From contig NZ_BMRA01000009.1 of the NCBI RefSeq assembly GCF_014648395.1, positions 31,682 to 90,718 of the forward strand: 59,037 nt of DNA, written 5' to 3'. Position 1 is the stretch's first letter. Every line of letters starts with the position of its first letter. Of this stretch, positions 1-7,800 are shown one piece after another. A program made the translations under genes and the position numbers. This stretch comes from Micromonospora fulviviridis. Lineage in GTDB: Bacteria > Actinomycetota > Actinomycetes > Mycobacteriales > Micromonosporaceae. Below the pieces are notes generated by a model. That model did no database searches. It was not told the DNA's origin and saw only the letters and a list, made by a program, of their open reading frames with translations.

Positions 1-19
1 GCCGGCCGTCGGGTCGGTG

Positions 20-919
20 TCAGGGGACGATGACCAGGTTGGCCATGTCGACCACCGGTCGGTAGCCGAGGTTGGCGTAGATCCGGTTCGAGGTCGGGTT
101 GGCCTGGTCGGTGAAGAGGCACACCCGGGCGCTCTCGGCCCGCAGCAGCCGGGAGACCTCCGCGACCGCGTTGCTGGCCCAGCCCCGCCCGCGCTGCTCC
201 GGCGGGGTGTAGACGGGGCCGATCCGGGCGACGCCGAACGACGGCGGGTTCGCGGCGGTGAGGTGCACCGGCCGGCCCGCCTCGTCGGTCCAGAACCACA
301 GCCGTCCGCCCCGGATCCGGCGCAGCAGCTCGGCCCGGTCGGGGGTCTCGTGTGCGCTGACCCCGCGCGGGCGGCCCGCCTGCTCGTCGGCGTCGGCCAT
401 GAACGCGTCGAACCACTCGGCGGCCAGGTCGACGTCGTCCTCGGTGGCGACCCTCAACGCGCCGGGCACCCGCGCCGGCTCCACCAGCTCGCCGAGCTCG
501 TGCAGCCGGGTGTGCTGGGCGACCTCCACCCGGCCACCGCCGAGCCGGGTCACCTCGGCGGCGCACCGCCGGACCGCGGGCAGCGCGCCGTTGACGGCGC
601 GTACCTCCTCCCCGCGCTCGTGCCATACCCGGGCCAGCTCCACGGCCGCCTCGTCGGGCATCGGCAGCAGGAACGGCGGGCGCGGCGCGAAGGGCGCCGT
701 CCGCATGCCGGCGCCCACCACCGCGCCGGACGCGTCCCGGACCACCAGCCACCAGTCGTCCTCCGGCGGCGGGACCCCGTCGGCGCGCCGGTCCAGCGTC
801 CGGTGCGCGACGGTGGCCACGACCGTGCCGACCACCGGGTTCGCCGCCAGGTGGTCGCCGGCCGCGGCGAGGAACTCGCCCGGATCGGCGCAGAAGTGCA
901 GGGTGGGTTCGTCGCTCAT
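20..919 (-). CDS. GNAT family N-acetyltransferase
   Basis: A 299-residue protein with a C-terminal GNAT fold. The acetyl-CoA loop is visible as PPEQRGRGWASNAV in the last quarter, followed by a motif-B stretch ending in NRIYANLGYRPV. The N-terminal 170 residues are a less conserved first lobe, common in actinobacterial GNAT proteins of this size. The ATG at 919 (MSDEP) was chosen because a TACCGT box sits at 931-926 on the minus strand, only 6 nt ahead, which fits a leaderless transcript; the frame is open further upstream, but that part lies over this promoter. The acyl acceptor cannot be told from sequence. It is transcribed away from the next gene and appears monocistronic within the window. 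Confidence 0.85.
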   Translation of the reverse strand: MSDEPTLHFCADPGEFLAAAGDHLAANPVVGTVVATVAHRTLDRRADGVPPPEDDWWLVVRDASGAVVGAGMRTAPFAPRPPFLLPMPDEAAVELARVWHERGEEVRAVNGALPAVRRCAAEVTRLGGGRVEVAQHTRLHELGELVEPARVPGALRVATEDDVDLAAEWFDAFMADADEQAGRPRGVSAHETPDRAELLRRIRGGRLWFWTDEAGRPVHLTAANPPSFGVARIGPVYTPPEQRGRGWASNAVAEVSRLLRAESARVCLFTDQANPTSNRIYANLGYRPVVDMANLVIVP

Positions 920-1077
920 GCGCGGACGGTAGCCCGCCGCCCTGGTGCGGCCGTACCGGATTTCCGGCGGGCATTTTCTGGACTTGCCGGTCCATTTTTG
1001 GCGAGCCACAGTGACGTCAGGCGGTCGGGCCCGGGCCGGTCGCGGAGTTGCCCACGAAAGATCTGGAGATCCACGCG

Positions 1078-2181
1078 ATGCATGACTACTACCTGCTCGG
1101 CCGGTCCGGGCTCCGGGTGAGCCGCCTGGCGCTGGGCACGATGAACATCGGCACGGCCGGCTTCCACGCCGCGTACGGCAAGACCGAGGCGGAGGCCGAG
1201 CCGATCGTCCGGCGCTACCTGGAGGCCGGCGGCAACTTCATCGACACCGCGGACTTCTACACCGCCGGGGAAAGCGAGCGGATCCTCGGCCGGCTGATCG
1301 CCGCCGCGGGCGTGCGGGACCGCCTCGTGCTGACCAGCAAGTTCACCAACAGCGTCGACCCGAGCGACCCGAACGCCAGCGGAAACGGGCGCAAGCACAT
1401 GATCCGCGCGGTGGAGGCGTCGCTCCGCCGGCTCGGCACCGACTACCTGGACCTGTACCTGCTGCACACCTGGGACCGGATCACCCCGGTGGAGGAGGTG
1501 GTCCGCGCCTTCGACGACCTGGTCCGGGCCGGCAAGATCCGGTACGCCGGCCTGTCGGACGTACCGGCCTGGTACGCGGCCCGGGCGCAGAGCGTCGCCG
1601 AGGCACACCTGTCGACCCCGATGATCAACCTGCAGCTGCCGTACTCGCTGCTCGCCCGAGGCATCGAGCCGGAGTACGTGCCGATGGCGCAGTCCCTGGG
1701 CATGGGGCTGACCGCGTGGAGCCCGATCGGCGGTGGCCTGCTCAGCGGCAAGTACCGGCGCGCCGGGGACGGCCTCACCGGTGCGGGACGGCTCGGCGGC
1801 GTGGGCGGGAACGGCCGGCCGGTCGGCGACCGGGAGTGGCGGGTGATCGAGGCGCTGGAGGGGGTGGCCGGCGAACTGGGTCGTAGCATGGCTCAGGTGG
1901 CGATCAACTGGGTGGCCACCCAGCCCGGCGTCGGCTCGGTGATCATTGGGGCGAGCAGCCCGGAGCAGGTCGACGGCAACCTCGCCGCGCTGGACTTCGA
2001 GATCCCGCCGGAGCTGCGGGACCGGCTCGACCGCGCCAGCGCCGTGCCCGCGGCCACGCCGTACTCGATGTTCACTGCGGAGTACCAGTCCTGGGTGGTC
2101 AGCCCGGGCCTGGGCATCGGCGACAAGCCCGCCGGGTACGCGCCGCCGGTCTTCAACGGCGCCGCGCAGCCGGTCGGCTGA
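1078..2181 (+). CDS. aldo/keto reductase
   Basis: A 367-residue NADPH-dependent aldo/keto reductase (TIM barrel). The catalytic tetrad is present: D56 and Y61 in FIDTADFY, K88 in LTSKF and H130 in YLLHTW. The N-terminal LGRSGLRVSRLALGTMNIG is typical of the branch that includes YajO/Tas-like enzymes. The ATG at 1078 has GGAG about 10 nt upstream; a TTG at 1048 in the same frame is less likely. The TetR-type regulator follows after 15 bp, so the two are probably co-transcribed and the regulator probably controls this reductase. The substrate is unknown, probably an aldehyde or ketone. Confidence 0.9.
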   Translation: MHDYYLLGRSGLRVSRLALGTMNIGTAGFHAAYGKTEAEAEPIVRRYLEAGGNFIDTADFYTAGESERILGRLIAAAGVRDRLVLTSKFTNSVDPSDPNASGNGRKHMIRAVEASLRRLGTDYLDLYLLHTWDRITPVEEVVRAFDDLVRAGKIRYAGLSDVPAWYAARAQSVAEAHLSTPMINLQLPYSLLARGIEPEYVPMAQSLGMGLTAWSPIGGGLLSGKYRRAGDGLTGAGRLGGVGGNGRPVGDREWRVIEALEGVAGELGRSMAQVAINWVATQPGVGSVIIGASSPEQVDGNLAALDFEIPPELRDRLDRASAVPAATPYSMFTAEYQSWVVSPGLGIGDKPAGYAPPVFNGAAQPVG

Positions 2182-2196
2182 CCCAGCGGAGGAACC

Positions 2197-2799
2197 ATGG
2201 CACAGGCGCTCACCCCGAAGGGCACGGCCACCCGGAGCCGGATCGTCGCCGGCGCCGCCGCTGAGCTGCGCGAACGCGGCGTCGACGAGGTCCGCCTCGA
2301 GGACGTGATGGCCCGCACCGGCACCAGCAAGGGCCAGCTCTTCCACTACTTCCCGGGTGGCAAGGAGGAGTTGCTGCTCGCGGTGGCGCAGCACGAGGCG
2401 GACCAGGTGCTCGTCGACCAGCAGCCACTGCTCGGGGAGCTGACGTCCTGGCCCGCCTGGCAGGCATGGCGGGACCGGCTGATCGCGCGTTACCGGGAGC
2501 AGGGCCAGCACTGCCCGCTCGGTGCCCTGCTCGGTCCGACGGGCCGCCGCACCCCGGCGGCGCGGTCCGTGGTGACCGGGCTGCTGGGGCGCTGGGAGAA
2601 CGCGATCGCCGACGGCGTCCGACATATGCAGTCGACCGGCGACATCGCGCCCGAGGTGGACGCGGGCCGCGCGGCCGCGGCCATCCTGGCGGGCATCCAG
2701 GGCGGGGTGCTGTTGCTGCTGCACACCGGGCGGACGGACCACCTGGCAGCCGCGCTCGACCTCGCCCTCGACGCCCTGCGCGGTGGGGCGCGCCCCTGA
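2197..2799 (+). CDS. TetR/AcrR family transcriptional regulator (YxaF/LmrA-like)
   Basis: A 200-residue repressor. The N-terminal helix-turn-helix covers roughly residues 10-60 (RSRIVAGAAAELRERGVDEVRLEDV, then TSKGQLFHYFPGGKEEL). The CPLGALLG motif near residue 107 is characteristic of the LmrA/YxaF ligand-binding domain. It has a strong ribosome site (GGAGGA) 7 nt before the ATG. The position right after the aldo/keto reductase suggests local control in response to a small, possibly toxic, carbonyl compound; this is inference. The stop codon abuts a perfect 12-bp palindrome (2785-2796). Confidence 0.9.
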   Translation: MAQALTPKGTATRSRIVAGAAAELRERGVDEVRLEDVMARTGTSKGQLFHYFPGGKEELLLAVAQHEADQVLVDQQPLLGELTSWPAWQAWRDRLIARYREQGQHCPLGALLGPTGRRTPAARSVVTGLLGRWENAIADGVRHMQSTGDIAPEVDAGRAAAAILAGIQGGVLLLLHTGRTDHLAAALDLALDALRGGARP

Positions 2800-2835
2800 C
2801 CGGGCGTCTCCCGGCCGCCGCGTCAGCCGGCGGCC
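2770..2835. terminator. convergent terminator region between TetR and methyltransferase genes
   Basis: Only 23 bp separate the two convergent genes. Three nested inverted repeats cover it: GACGCCC/GGGCGTC (2770-2776 and 2802-2808), GGGGCGCGCCCC (2785-2796), and GGCCGCCG/CGGCGGCC (2813-2820 and 2828-2835, 7-nt loop). No T-tract follows, as is common in high-G+C actinomycetes. Confidence 0.45.
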
Positions 2836-3452
2836 AGCTCGGCGAACCAGCGCCGGCCGGCCGGGTGGAGCTCGCGGACCGCCAGGCCGGCCGCCGCGGC
2901 CGGCTCGTGCACCGCCCGGGTGTCCAGCCGGGCCCAGCCGAAACTCGGCCCCTGGCGCCGCCCGGACACCACGCGCGCCCGACCCTGCCAGGTGCCGCTG
3001 CCGGGCGGGTCCAGCTCGACCAGGACCGTGCCGTCCGGCCGGAGCAGCTCGCGGCACCGGCGCAGCAGCCGCCCCGGGTCGCCGCCGATGCCGATGTTGC
3101 CGTCCAGCAGCACCACGTGCCGCCACCGGCCCTCGGCGGGCAGCGGGTCGAAGAGGTCGGCCTGGACCGCGGCGGCGCCCCGCGCCCGGGTCAGCGCCAC
3201 CGCCCGGGCCGAGACGTCGACTCCCACGGCGGTCAGCCCGGCCCGGGTCAGCGCCACGGTGAGCCGGCCCGGCCCGCAACCCAGGTCCAGCGTCGGGCCG
3301 GCGCAGCGGGACACCACGGCGGCGGTCGCCGGCTCGGCCGGCCCGTGCCACCGCTCCACGGGCAGCCGGCGGCGGGTCCCGTCGGCCTGCACCAGCCAGT
3401 GCGCGTCGGCGTCCCGGTGGCGCAGCGCGGTGCCGAAGCCGTCGGCCGTCAC
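2823..3452 (-). CDS. class I SAM-dependent methyltransferase
   Basis: A 209-residue protein with motif I LDLGCGPGRLTVAL near residue 53 and a post-I acidic residue in VGVDVSARAV. It is the last gene of a three-gene minus-strand operon. Its GTG start overlaps the stop of the DUF2064 gene by 4 bases (GTGA at 3449-3452), so translation is probably coupled. The length matches stand-alone small-molecule methyltransferases. With a GT2 and a MobA-like nucleotidyltransferase-fold protein upstream, the likely substrate is a glycolipid or nucleotide-sugar-linked intermediate; this is inference. Confidence 0.85.
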   Translation of the reverse strand: MTADGFGTALRHRDADAHWLVQADGTRRRLPVERWHGPAEPATAAVVSRCAGPTLDLGCGPGRLTVALTRAGLTAVGVDVSARAVALTRARGAAAVQADLFDPLPAEGRWRHVVLLDGNIGIGGDPGRLLRRCRELLRPDGTVLVELDPPGSGTWQGRARVVSGRRQGPSFGWARLDTRAVHEPAAAAGLAVRELHPAGRRWFAELAAG

Positions 3453-4135
3453 CGCCGGCCCCCGACCGGCCGGCCCGGCCGCAGGGCGGCGACCTCCCGG
3501 GCGAACCGGCCGGTGGGGGCCAGGTCGGTCACCGCGAGCGCGTCGGCCCAGTCGTCCACGTCGCGCAGCACCGGCAGCGTCCCGACCCGCAGGCCGCGAC
3601 CGGCCAGCGCGGCCCGGGTGCGCCGCCCGGTGTCGGGGGTGGACATCGGCACCCCGCGCAGCGCCGCCGCCTGCCGGGGGTCGCGCAGGCCCAGCGCCCA
3701 CCAGCCGCCGTCCGCGGCCGGGCCGAGCACCGCGTCGGTCGCCGGCGCGCCGAGCCGGCGTACGGCGGCGGCCAGCCGCGCCGCGGTGAGCTGCGGGGTG
3801 TCCATGCCGATCTGGAGCACCGGCCGTCCCGGGTACGCGGCGGCCACGTCGGCGTGCGCGTGCGCGAGCCGGTCGGCGAGATCGTCGCCGCGCTGCGCCA
3901 GCACCGGCCAGCCGGCGACCGCGGCGGCGAGGTCCGGCCCGTCCTCGGCGTCGGCGAACCGTCCCGCCAGCGCCAGCACCGGGACGACGCCCGGGGTGGC
4001 GGCGACGGCGTCGAGGGTGTCGCGCAGCGCGGCGGCGGCGATCCGGGCCGCCTGTGCGGGCTCGGCGGGTGGGCAGAGCCGGGTCTTGACCGCCCCGGCC
4101 ACCGGCGCCTTGGCCACCACCAGCAGGACGGTCAC
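3449..4135 (-). CDS. DUF2064 / TIGR04282-type glycosyltransferase-fold protein
   Basis: A 228-residue protein with the GT-A/MobA-like fold. It begins VTVLLVVAKAPVAGAVKTRL, where the lysine and arginine match nucleotide-binding residues of CofC/MobA relatives. A metal-site motif follows in QIGMDTPQL and a conserved GPAADGGWWALGL loop after it. Members of this family are annotated as arsenosugar-type glycosyltransferases or CofC-like guanylyltransferases. It overlaps the upstream GT2 gene by GTGA (4132-4135) and the downstream methyltransferase by another GTGA, so all three should be made in step. The exact donor is unknown. Confidence 0.85.
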   Translation of the reverse strand: MTVLLVVAKAPVAGAVKTRLCPPAEPAQAARIAAAALRDTLDAVAATPGVVPVLALAGRFADAEDGPDLAAAVAGWPVLAQRGDDLADRLAHAHADVAAAYPGRPVLQIGMDTPQLTAARLAAAVRRLGAPATDAVLGPAADGGWWALGLRDPRQAAALRGVPMSTPDTGRRTRAALAGRGLRVGTLPVLRDVDDWADALAVTDLAPTGRFAREVAALRPGRPVGGRR

Positions 4136-4806
4136 CGCGGGCCCTCCACGCTGCGCAGCACCGCCAGGAAGTCCCGGGTGGCGCGGACCGTGCCGCGGAC
4201 CGAGCCGGAGACCTTGGACCGGGTCCCGGCGGCGCGGGGCGCGTAACGGACGTCGTGCTCGTGGATCCGCCAGCCGGCCGCCGCGGCCCGGATCATCAGT
4301 TCGAGGGGGTAGCCGAAGGCCCGGTCGGTGACCCCGAGGGCGAGCAGGGCGTCCCGCCGGGCCACCCGGATCGGGCTGAGGTCCCGCAGCGGCACCCCCC
4401 GCTGCCGCAGCAACGCGGCGACCAGCGCCGTTCCGGCCCGGGCGTGCCACGGCCAGACCCCGGCGGATACCGGCCGGCGCCTGCCCACCGCCAGGTCGGC
4501 GGCGCCGGACGCCACCGGGGCGACCAGGGCGGGCAGCTCGCCCGGGTCGAAGGAGCCGTCGGCGTCGAGCACGCAGACCAGCTCGGTCTCGGCGTGTTCG
4601 AGGCCGGTGTGCACGGCGGCCCCGTAGCCGCGGCGGAGCTCCCGCACCACCCGCGCGCCGTGCCGGGCGGCCACCTCCGGCGAGCCGTCCCGGGAGCCGT
4701 TGTCCACCACGATCGCCCGGTAGCCGGGCGGCAGCGCGGTCAGCACGCCGGGCAGGGCGGCGGCCTCGTCCAGGCACGGCAGCACCACGTCGATCTGTGT
4801 CGGCAT
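4132..4806 (-). CDS. family 2 glycosyltransferase (polyprenyl-phosphate sugar transferase type)
   Basis: A 224-residue GT-A enzyme beginning MPTQIDVVLPCLDEAAALPG, with VVDNGSRDGS and the metal-binding LDADGSF (DXD-like). There are no membrane spans. The length resembles soluble dolichol-phosphate-mannose-synthase-like enzymes that load a sugar on a polyprenyl phosphate; the polytopic membrane protein encoded divergently could then use that lipid-linked sugar (inference). It is the first gene of the operon. A TAGCGT -10 box at 4819-4814 lies 7 nt ahead of the ATG, predicting a leaderless transcript, and a GTAA direct-repeat operator lies 34 bp further upstream. Confidence 0.87.
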   Translation of the reverse strand: MPTQIDVVLPCLDEAAALPGVLTALPPGYRAIVVDNGSRDGSPEVAARHGARVVRELRRGYGAAVHTGLEHAETELVCVLDADGSFDPGELPALVAPVASGAADLAVGRRRPVSAGVWPWHARAGTALVAALLRQRGVPLRDLSPIRVARRDALLALGVTDRAFGYPLELMIRAAAAGWRIHEHDVRYAPRAAGTRSKVSGSVRGTVRATRDFLAVLRSVEGPR

Positions 4807-4813
4807 GCCGCCG

Positions 4814-4886
4814 ACGCTAGGCCGGTCCGTGCCCGGCCAAGCCCCGATCGTGCTTACGGAACCCTTACCGAGCAGGCATTTCTTAC
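4814..4886 (-). promoter_or_regulatory. direct-repeat operator (GTAA boxes) and -10 box of the GT2 operon
   Basis: On the minus strand GTAA occurs at 4886-4883, 4868-4865 and 4857-4854; the last two are 11 bp apart, one helical turn. The core CGGTAAGGGTTCCGTAA (4870-4854) matches the site at 7682-7698 in 16 of 17 bases. The -10 box TAGCGT (4819-4814) follows after 34 bp. Eleven-base direct repeats are typical of OmpR/PhoB-type response regulators. It lies in the divergent region between the GT2 operon and the membrane protein gene. Confidence 0.6.
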
Positions 4887-4951
4887 CATCCGGTGACGTG
4901 AGCGCGGTTCGGCCCGTCCGGTGCCCCGGCGGGCCGTACCGTCCGGTCGTC

Positions 4952-6424
4952 ATGAGACCCGCAGCCACCCTGCCCCGCGTCCCCGGCCCGCGGCGGACCG
5001 CCCCCGGGCACCGGGGCGACCTGGTCGCGCTGGCCGTCGAGGCGGCGCTGCTCGTCGCCGCGGTCGCCGTCGGGCTGGTGCTCAACCGGCGCGGCGCGGG
5101 GCTGCACGCCGACGCCGCGCCGCTCTACGCCACCTGGCGGCCGCACGTCGGCTGGGGCACCCCGCTCGCCGTGCTGGTCGCCGTGGTCGTGCTCGGGCCT
5201 GGCCTGCGCTGGGCGCGGACCGCCCGCTGGGGCGCGCTGCTGGCCGCCGGCTGGCTGGCCGCGGTGGCCTGGACGCTGTCGCTGGCCCTGGTGGACGGCT
5301 GGTCGGCCGGGCTGACCCGGCGGCTCACCCCGCAGGCGGAGTACCTGCACGAGGTGCCCGGCGTCGTCGACATCCCCCGGATGCTGGCCGGCTTCACCGA
5401 CCGGATCCTCGACTTCCAGCCCGACTCCTGGTCCACCCACACGGCCGGGCACCCGCCCGGCGCGCTGCTGGTCTTCGTCTGGCTGGACCGGGTCGGCCTG
5501 GGCGGCGGCACCGCCGCGGCGCTCTGCTGCGTGCTGGTCGGCGCGACCGCCGCGGTCTCGGTGCCGGTCACCCTGCGGGCGTTGGGCGCCCCCGAGGCGG
5601 CCCGCGCGGTGCTGCCGTTCCTGGTGCTGCTGCCCGGCGCGGTCTGGCTGGGCGCCTCCGGCGACGCCGTCTTCACCGGCGTGGTCGCCGCCGGGCTGGC
5701 CCTGCTGGCGGTACGCGGGCCGGTCGCCGCGCTGGCCGGCGGGCTGCTGCTCGGCTTCGCGCTGCACCTGTCGTACGGGTTCGTGCTGGTCGGCGTGCTC
5801 GCGCTGGCCGTGCTGGCGCTGCGCCGGGGCCGCCGCCGGGCCGCGCTGCTCGCCGCGACGGCCGGTGTCGCCGCCGTCACGGTGCTCTTCGTGCTGGCCG
5901 GTTTCCGCTGGTGGGAGGGGTACGACCGGGTCGTCGAGCGCTACTACCAGGGCTGGGCGGCCGAGCGGCCGTACGCGTACTGGGTCTGGGCGAACCTGGC
6001 GGCGCTGCTGCTCTCCGCCGGGCCGGTGCTCGGGCCGGCGCTGCGCCGCGCCGCGCTCGCCGCCCGGCCGGTGCTCGGCCCGGCGCTGCGGCATGCCGCG
6101 CTCGCCGCCCGGCCGGCCCGTCGTGCGGCCGGGCAGTGGAGCGACCAGGGGCCGGTCGCGGGGGAGTTCGGGAGCGGCGGCGGTCGCGGGTGGGTGAGAG
6201 CGCTCGGGCCCACCGTGCTGCTGCCCGCCGCCGCGGCGCTGGCGGTGGCCGCCGCCGACCTGTCCGGGATGAGCAAGGCCGAGGTGGAGCGGATCTGGCT
6301 GCCGTTCGCGGTCTGGCTCCTGGTCGCCGTGGCCCACCTGCCGCCACCGGCCCGCCGCTGGTGGCTCGCCGCCCAGGCGCTCACCGCACTCGCCGTCAAC
6401 CACCTGCTGTTCACGGTCTCCTGA
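4952..6424 (+). CDS. polytopic membrane protein, GT-C/mannosyltransferase-like
   Basis: A 490-residue integral membrane protein with about ten hydrophobic spans. Features include a large extracytoplasmic loop with PDSWSTHTAGHPPGALL, a WWEGYDRVVERYYQGWAAERPY loop, and a late SGMSKAEVERIWLPF segment. The general layout resembles GT-C glycosyltransferases that use lipid-phosphate sugars, but no diagnostic catalytic motif could be confirmed, so function is inferred from topology and the GT2 neighbour. The ATG at 4952 was chosen; a GTG near 4898 in the same frame is possible. A 45-bp in-frame tandem duplication (6023-6067 and 6068-6112) repeats the 15-residue unit PVLGPALRRAALAAR, with one residue changed, in a cytoplasmic-looking loop. 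Confidence 0.7.
   Translation: MRPAATLPRVPGPRRTAPGHRGDLVALAVEAALLVAAVAVGLVLNRRGAGLHADAAPLYATWRPHVGWGTPLAVLVAVVVLGPGLRWARTARWGALLAAGWLAAVAWTLSLALVDGWSAGLTRRLTPQAEYLHEVPGVVDIPRMLAGFTDRILDFQPDSWSTHTAGHPPGALLVFVWLDRVGLGGGTAAALCCVLVGATAAVSVPVTLRALGAPEAARAVLPFLVLLPGAVWLGASGDAVFTGVVAAGLALLAVRGPVAALAGGLLLGFALHLSYGFVLVGVLALAVLALRRGRRRAALLAATAGVAAVTVLFVLAGFRWWEGYDRVVERYYQGWAAERPYAYWVWANLAALLLSAGPVLGPALRRAALAARPVLGPALRHAALAARPARRAAGQWSDQGPVAGEFGSGGGRGWVRALGPTVLLPAAAALAVAAADLSGMSKAEVERIWLPFAVWLLVAVAHLPPPARRWWLAAQALTALAVNHLLFTVS
6023..6112 (+). repeat. 45-bp in-frame tandem duplication inside the membrane protein gene
   Basis: Two adjacent 45-bp units differ at only a few positions and encode PVLGPALRRAALAAR then PVLGPALRHAALAAR. 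The unit is a multiple of three, so the frame is kept. It looks like a recent slippage or unequal recombination event. Confidence 0.85.
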
Positions 6425-6463
6425 CCGCCCCGGCCGGATCTCGGCGACGTCCCACCTCCCGGC

Positions 6464-6518
6464 GATCATGAAGTTGGCGGCAACAAGCCAGGCAGATGGC
6501 GCCGCCAACCTCATGGTC
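6464..6518. repeat. 55-nt palindromic element, copy 1 (18-19-18 stem-loop)
   Basis: The left arm is 6464-6481 (GATCATGAAGTTGGCGGC) and the right arm 6501-6518, with a 19-nt loop. Sixteen of 18 positions pair perfectly, 17 if a G-U wobble is allowed. AACGCGG follows directly. A second copy with the same arm and loop lengths, and the same AACGCGG, is at 28524-28578. Here it sits between two convergent genes and could also act as a bidirectional terminator. Confidence 0.8.
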
Positions 6519-6543
6519 AACGCGGAGGAGTGGCCGGCGGGGT

Positions 6544-7605
6544 TCAGGCGGGCAGGGCGGCGGGGTCGCGTAGCGGGTCGGTGGCGAAGGTGGTCACGCC
6601 ATCGGTGAAGGTGACCCTCGCGGTGTAGGTGAGCAGGTCGCGGGCCCGGGTCGGGTCGGCCACCACGTGACGGACGTCGGCCGCCCGCGCCCCGCCGACC
6701 ACCTCCGGATCGGGGCCGCCCATCGCCCGGGCCAGGGCGGCCGCCAGGTCGCCGACGGTGTGCGGCTCGCCGGAACAGATGTTCACCGGGACCAGCCCGT
6801 CCGGGGTGGGCGCGGTGAGCGCCAGCAGGTTGGCCCGGGCCACGTCGGTGACGTGCACGAAGTCCCGGCGCTGCTGGCCGTCCTCGTACACCCGGGGCGG
6901 CCGGCCGTCGGCGAGCGCCGAGCGGAACAGCGAGGCGACCCCGGCGTACGGGGTGTCGCGGGGCATCCGGGGACCGTAGACGTTGTGGTAGCGCAGCGCC
7001 CACACCCCGCCCCCGGTCTGCCGGGCCCAGGCCGCGGCGTAGTGCTCCTGGGCGAGCTTGCTGGCCGCGTAGGTGCTGCGCGGCTCCAGCGGGGCGTCCT
7101 CGGGGACCAGGGCCGGGTCGAGGGTGCCGGCGCAGGCCGGACAGGTCGGGTCGTACCGGCCGGCGGCGAGGTCGGCGGGCCGGCGCGGGGCGGGTCGGAC
7201 CACGCCGTGCCGGGCGCAGGTGTAGCGCCCCTCGCCGTAGACCACCATCGAGCTGGCCAGCACGAGCCGGGACACCCCGGCCCGGTGCATGGCCGCGAGC
7301 AGCACAGCCGTGCCGTGGTCGTTGTGGCCGGCGTAGTCGGGGGCGTCGGACGGATCCAGCCCGTGCCCCACCATGGCCGCCTGGTGGCAGACCGCGTCCA
7401 CCCCGGACAGCAGCCGGTCCAGCAGCGCGGCGTCGCGGACGTCGCCGATCACCGGATCGTGCGGCCGGGACCACTCCGGCAGCGCGCCGTCGTGCGCCTG
7501 GGGCAGCAGCGCGTCCAGGCAGACCGGCTCGTGGCCCTCGGCGGCCAGCAGGTCGGCGATCTGCGATCCGATGAAACCGGCCGCGCCGGTGACCAGTACC
7601 CGCAT
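6544..7605 (-). CDS. NAD-dependent epimerase/dehydratase with Cys/His insertion
   Basis: A 353-residue extended short-chain dehydrogenase of the nucleotide-sugar epimerase type. The NAD-binding motif is GAAGFIG (residues 8-14), the catalytic serine lies in LASSMVVY and the YxxxK pair is Y179/K183. Between the serine strand and the tyrosine helix is an insertion with C130, H133, C155 and C158 (CxxH then CxxC), which looks like a small zinc-binding knuckle. A TAGCCT box at 7617-7612 is 6 nt from the ATG, so the transcript is probably leaderless. It is encoded divergently from the molybdopterin oxidoreductase. Likely substrate is a nucleotide sugar; identity unknown. Confidence 0.88.
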   Translation of the reverse strand: MRVLVTGAAGFIGSQIADLLAAEGHEPVCLDALLPQAHDGALPEWSRPHDPVIGDVRDAALLDRLLSGVDAVCHQAAMVGHGLDPSDAPDYAGHNDHGTAVLLAAMHRAGVSRLVLASSMVVYGEGRYTCARHGVVRPAPRRPADLAAGRYDPTCPACAGTLDPALVPEDAPLEPRSTYAASKLAQEHYAAAWARQTGGGVWALRYHNVYGPRMPRDTPYAGVASLFRSALADGRPPRVYEDGQQRRDFVHVTDVARANLLALTAPTPDGLVPVNICSGEPHTVGDLAAALARAMGGPDPEVVGGARAADVRHVVADPTRARDLLTYTARVTFTDGVTTFATDPLRDPAALPA

Positions 7606-7611
7606 GCGGCC

Positions 7612-7617
7612 AGGCTA
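7612..7617 (-). promoter_or_regulatory. -10 box of the epimerase gene, leaderless
   Basis: TAGCCT on the minus strand lies 6 nt before the ATG at 7605. It matches the TANNNT pattern seen before several other genes here. No ribosome-binding site can fit in that space. Confidence 0.5.
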
Positions 7618-7667
7618 GGGCACCCCGTGCTCCGGTTCGGGCGGTTCGCGGTGGACGTCAGCGGTCC

Positions 7668-7739
7668 GTAAGAGACGGTGGCGGTAAGGGTTCGGTAATG
7701 CGGCAAACCGGACCGGCGTCCGGTCGCGGCGTCTAGCGT
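7668..7739 (+). promoter_or_regulatory. direct-repeat operator (GTAA boxes) and -10 box of the molybdopterin oxidoreductase operon
   Basis: GTAA occurs at 7668-7671, 7684-7687 and 7695-7698 (spacing 16 and 11). The core CGGTAAGGGTTCGGTAA (7682-7698) matches the GT2 operon site in 16 of 17 bases. A TAGCGT -10 box (7734-7739) begins after a further 35 bp, against 34 bp at the other site with the identical hexamer. This gives a leader of about 55 nt before the GTG at 7801. Confidence 0.6.
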
Positions 7740-7800
7740 CCTGCTGAAGGGACCACCGGCGGCCGGGTCGGCCGGACCGCGCGGACCAGGAGGAGGAGAC

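Noticed and set aside
6464..6518. Insertion sequence end
   Set aside because: No transposase or target duplication; the 55-nt unit is a complete hairpin with a second free-standing copy.
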